6,397 bases of DNA from Bacteroidota bacterium (lineage in GTDB: Bacteria > Bacteroidota > Ignavibacteria > Ignavibacteriales > Ignavibacteriaceae): NCBI GenBank assembly GCA_023453665.1, contig JAEXTA010000142.1, forward strand, positions 1-6,397. The letters run 5' to 3'. Both the position numbers and the translations under genes were made by a program. This document shows positions 4,854 to 6,397 of this stretch, one piece after another. Each line of letters opens with the position of its first letter. Position 1 is the first letter of the stretch. The notes under the pieces are model-generated. The model was not told the DNA's origin. It did no database searches and was given only the letters and a program-made list of their open reading frames with translations.

Positions 4854-6397
4854 ATGAAAAACAATTTTACAAAATTATTGATTTTACTTCTGCTATCCTT
4901 GTCGGTGGGTGTAGGATTAGCTCAGACAGGAAAAGTGGTTGGTAAAGTCACAGATATTGAAACCGGTGAACCACTTATTGGAGCCAACATTATTATAAGT
5001 GGAACAAATTTAGGTGCAGCAACAAACATCGATGGAAACTTTATTATACTTAATGTTCCACCCAGCACTTATACACTGGTTGGAAAATATATTGGCTATA
5101 AAGATGTTACTAAATCTAACATCGTTGTTTCAGGTAATTTAACCACCGAGGTTAATTTTCAATTACCTTCTGAAACTTACGAACTGGGAATAGTTACGAT
5201 AGTTGCTGAGAAAGAATTAATTAACAAAAATATTACAAACTCGAATACAGTTTTAACTTCGAAAGATATTGAAAATCTTCCTGTAAGGGGAGTTAATGCA
5301 GTAGTGAGTACACAGACCGGCGTCGTAAATCAAGATGGTAATATTCACGTTAGAGGTGGCCGTTCAGATGGTGTCGCATTTTACGTTGATGGTGTTTTGG
5401 TTAATGATCCAGTCTTTGGCGGAGCAAGAACGCTTGGAATTATTAATGCAGTTCAGGAAATTCAATTCCAGGCTGGTGGCTATTCTGCTGAATTTGGTGG
5501 TGCAAACTCCGGAATAATTTCAACTACTACCAAAATTGGTACCGAAAATTATCAATTCAGTTTTGAGGGAATTACAGATAATTTTGTAAAAGTTGGAAAT
5601 AAATATCTTGGAACCTACAGTTATGGATATAGTGAATATGCATTCACTGCCGGCGGTCCGATACATCCTGACTATAAAAAACTCAAATTTTTTCTAGCTG
5701 GTAACAATGTATATAACAGAACTCCAATTAACTGGTATCGTGGAGCTAATTTCCCCGGATTGTACGATCCTGAAAGAAAGAAAGCTTATGACGATGCAGT
5801 TCGTGAAGGAAGAAATCCAGGGACCGTGGATACAATTGATTTTGTTTATCCTGCCGGGTATCTCTTGAATGCAGGTCAAAACACGTATAATATTCAAGGT
5901 AATTTATTCTGGGATCTAAATCCATTTACCATCCGTTTAAATGGTAGTTTCAGATACACAGAAGGCAGAAATGGTCGAGTTCTACTAACCTATAGAACCG
6001 CTGATCGTGCAGGTTATAATGAGGGACAAACTATAACATCAAGTTTGAAAATCACACAGGTACTTAGCGATAAAGCTTTTTATGATGTGATATTCAATTA
6101 TTTTGATGATTATAACGTTAATATGGATCCAATATTCAAGCATAATATCGCAGCATATGGCGACTCAATTGAGAATGCGAAATACGGAACCACATTACGT
6201 ACTGATGGACAATTCCCAACTGCAGTTATCATTTATGGTAACTCATTCACACGACAAGTTGTTCCATTCAATAATTATACTAAAAATCGATCACGCAACA
6301 TAGGTGGTATTGTAAACCTGCTTTATCAAATTGGACAACATCACGAAATGAAAACTGGTGGTGATTTTAAATACTACACAATTCGAAGATATTCAGT
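4854..6397 (+). CDS. TonB-dependent outer-membrane receptor, N-terminal part (3' end outside window)
   Basis: The reading frame is open from ATG 4854 to the window end, giving 514 residues without a stop. TonB-dependent receptors are outer-membrane 22-strand barrels that import, or in some cases help export, large substrates using TonB-ExbBD energy. A signal peptide (MKNNFTK, then a Leu-rich core, cleavage probably after A23 in GLAQ) is followed by a carboxypeptidase-regulatory-like beta-sandwich at about 27-105, with GKVTDIETGEPLIGANI at 30-46 and the usual TNIDGNF strand at 58-63. The plug domain covers about 112-228, with NIHVRGGRSDGVAFYVDG at 163-180 and AGGYSAEFGGANSGII at 207-222. The barrel starts near 230, with aromatic alternating strands and AGGPI at 266-270. 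The plug's GGYSAEFGGANSG stretch resembles Oar-like receptors rather than SusC, and no SusD gene is adjacent. The substrate cannot be told. Such proteins usually run to 800-1100 residues, so about half is missing. It probably forms an operon with the lipoprotein upstream. Confidence 0.93.
   Translation, partial: MKNNFTKLLILLLLSLSVGVGLAQTGKVVGKVTDIETGEPLIGANIIISGTNLGAATNIDGNFIILNVPPSTYTLVGKYIGYKDVTKSNIVVSGNLTTEVNFQLPSETYELGIVTIVAEKELINKNITNSNTVLTSKDIENLPVRGVNAVVSTQTGVVNQDGNIHVRGGRSDGVAFYVDGVLVNDPVFGGARTLGIINAVQEIQFQAGGYSAEFGGANSGIISTTTKIGTENYQFSFEGITDNFVKVGNKYLGTYSYGYSEYAFTAGGPIHPDYKKLKFFLAGNNVYNRTPINWYRGANFPGLYDPERKKAYDDAVREGRNPGTVDTIDFVYPAGYLLNAGQNTYNIQGNLFWDLNPFTIRLNGSFRYTEGRNGRVLLTYRTADRAGYNEGQTITSSLKITQVLSDKAFYDVIFNYFDDYNVNMDPIFKHNIAAYGDSIENAKYGTTLRTDGQFPTAVIIYGNSFTRQVVPFNNYTKNRSRNIGGIVNLLYQIGQHHEMKTGGDFKYYTIRRYS

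Noticed and set aside
4655..4864. Open frame on the - strand spanning the lipoprotein end and receptor start
   Set aside because: It overlaps two supported + strand genes and their ribosome site, and its Phe/Ile-rich start is only the complement of A-rich DNA.
5335..5517. Short open frames inside the receptor gene (also - strand 5694-5897 and + strand 6103-6303)
   Set aside because: The continuous receptor frame from 4854 carries plug and barrel motifs throughout; these short frames are shifted or antisense shadows.
4058..6397. SusC/SusD glycan-uptake locus
   Set aside because: The lipoprotein is small and beta-rich rather than SusD-like, and it precedes the receptor, whereas SusD normally follows SusC. 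The gene downstream of the receptor is outside the window.
1..6397. CRISPR array, mobile element, tRNA or defence system
   Set aside because: No regularly spaced repeats, transposase or integrase motifs, cloverleaf sequence or defence-type domains were found; all coding space is explained by five ordinary genes.

Overview
The window looks like chromosomal DNA of an AT-rich bacterium from the Bacteroidota/Ignavibacteriota/Chlorobiota group, most likely Ignavibacteria or a close relative. The main clue is the type IX secretion (T9SS) sorting tail on the third gene, which carries the YPNPFNPST motif common in Ignavibacteria-like genomes. A TonB-dependent receptor with an N-terminal carboxypeptidase-regulatory-like domain fits the same group. 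Two starts have clear Shine-Dalgarno sequences (AAAGGAG and AAGGAG), which is less usual for classical Bacteroidia. The taxonomic call is an inference from protein style; no marker gene is present.

Layout: all five protein genes lie on the + strand. Bases 1-240 hold the C-terminal three quarters of a thioredoxin, cut by the window start but keeping the WCGPC active site. A 13-bp hairpin (261-296) separates it from serA (323-1912), a complete 529-residue D-3-phosphoglycerate dehydrogenase with catalytic, ASB and ACT domains. A 228-bp non-coding gap (1913-2140) precedes a 594-residue secreted protein (2141-3925) with a signal peptide, two Asp-box motifs and a T9SS type A tail. A very clear, nearly symmetric intrinsic terminator (core 3959-3992) closes that unit.

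The last part is a probable two-gene operon. It holds a 254-residue lipoprotein built from two similar beta-rich halves (4058-4822, DUF4397-like), then 31 bp later the start of a large TonB-dependent outer-membrane receptor (4854 to beyond the window end). The first 514 residues of the receptor are visible and free of stops.

Thioredoxin and serA are housekeeping genes (thiol redox, serine biosynthesis). The three downstream genes are all envelope or secreted proteins: one exported through T9SS, one lipid-anchored, one outer-membrane transporter. The terminator places the T9SS protein in a separate transcription unit from the lipoprotein-receptor pair. No tRNA, rRNA, CRISPR array, insertion sequence or phage gene was seen. 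No stretch longer than 300 bp lacks a gene.
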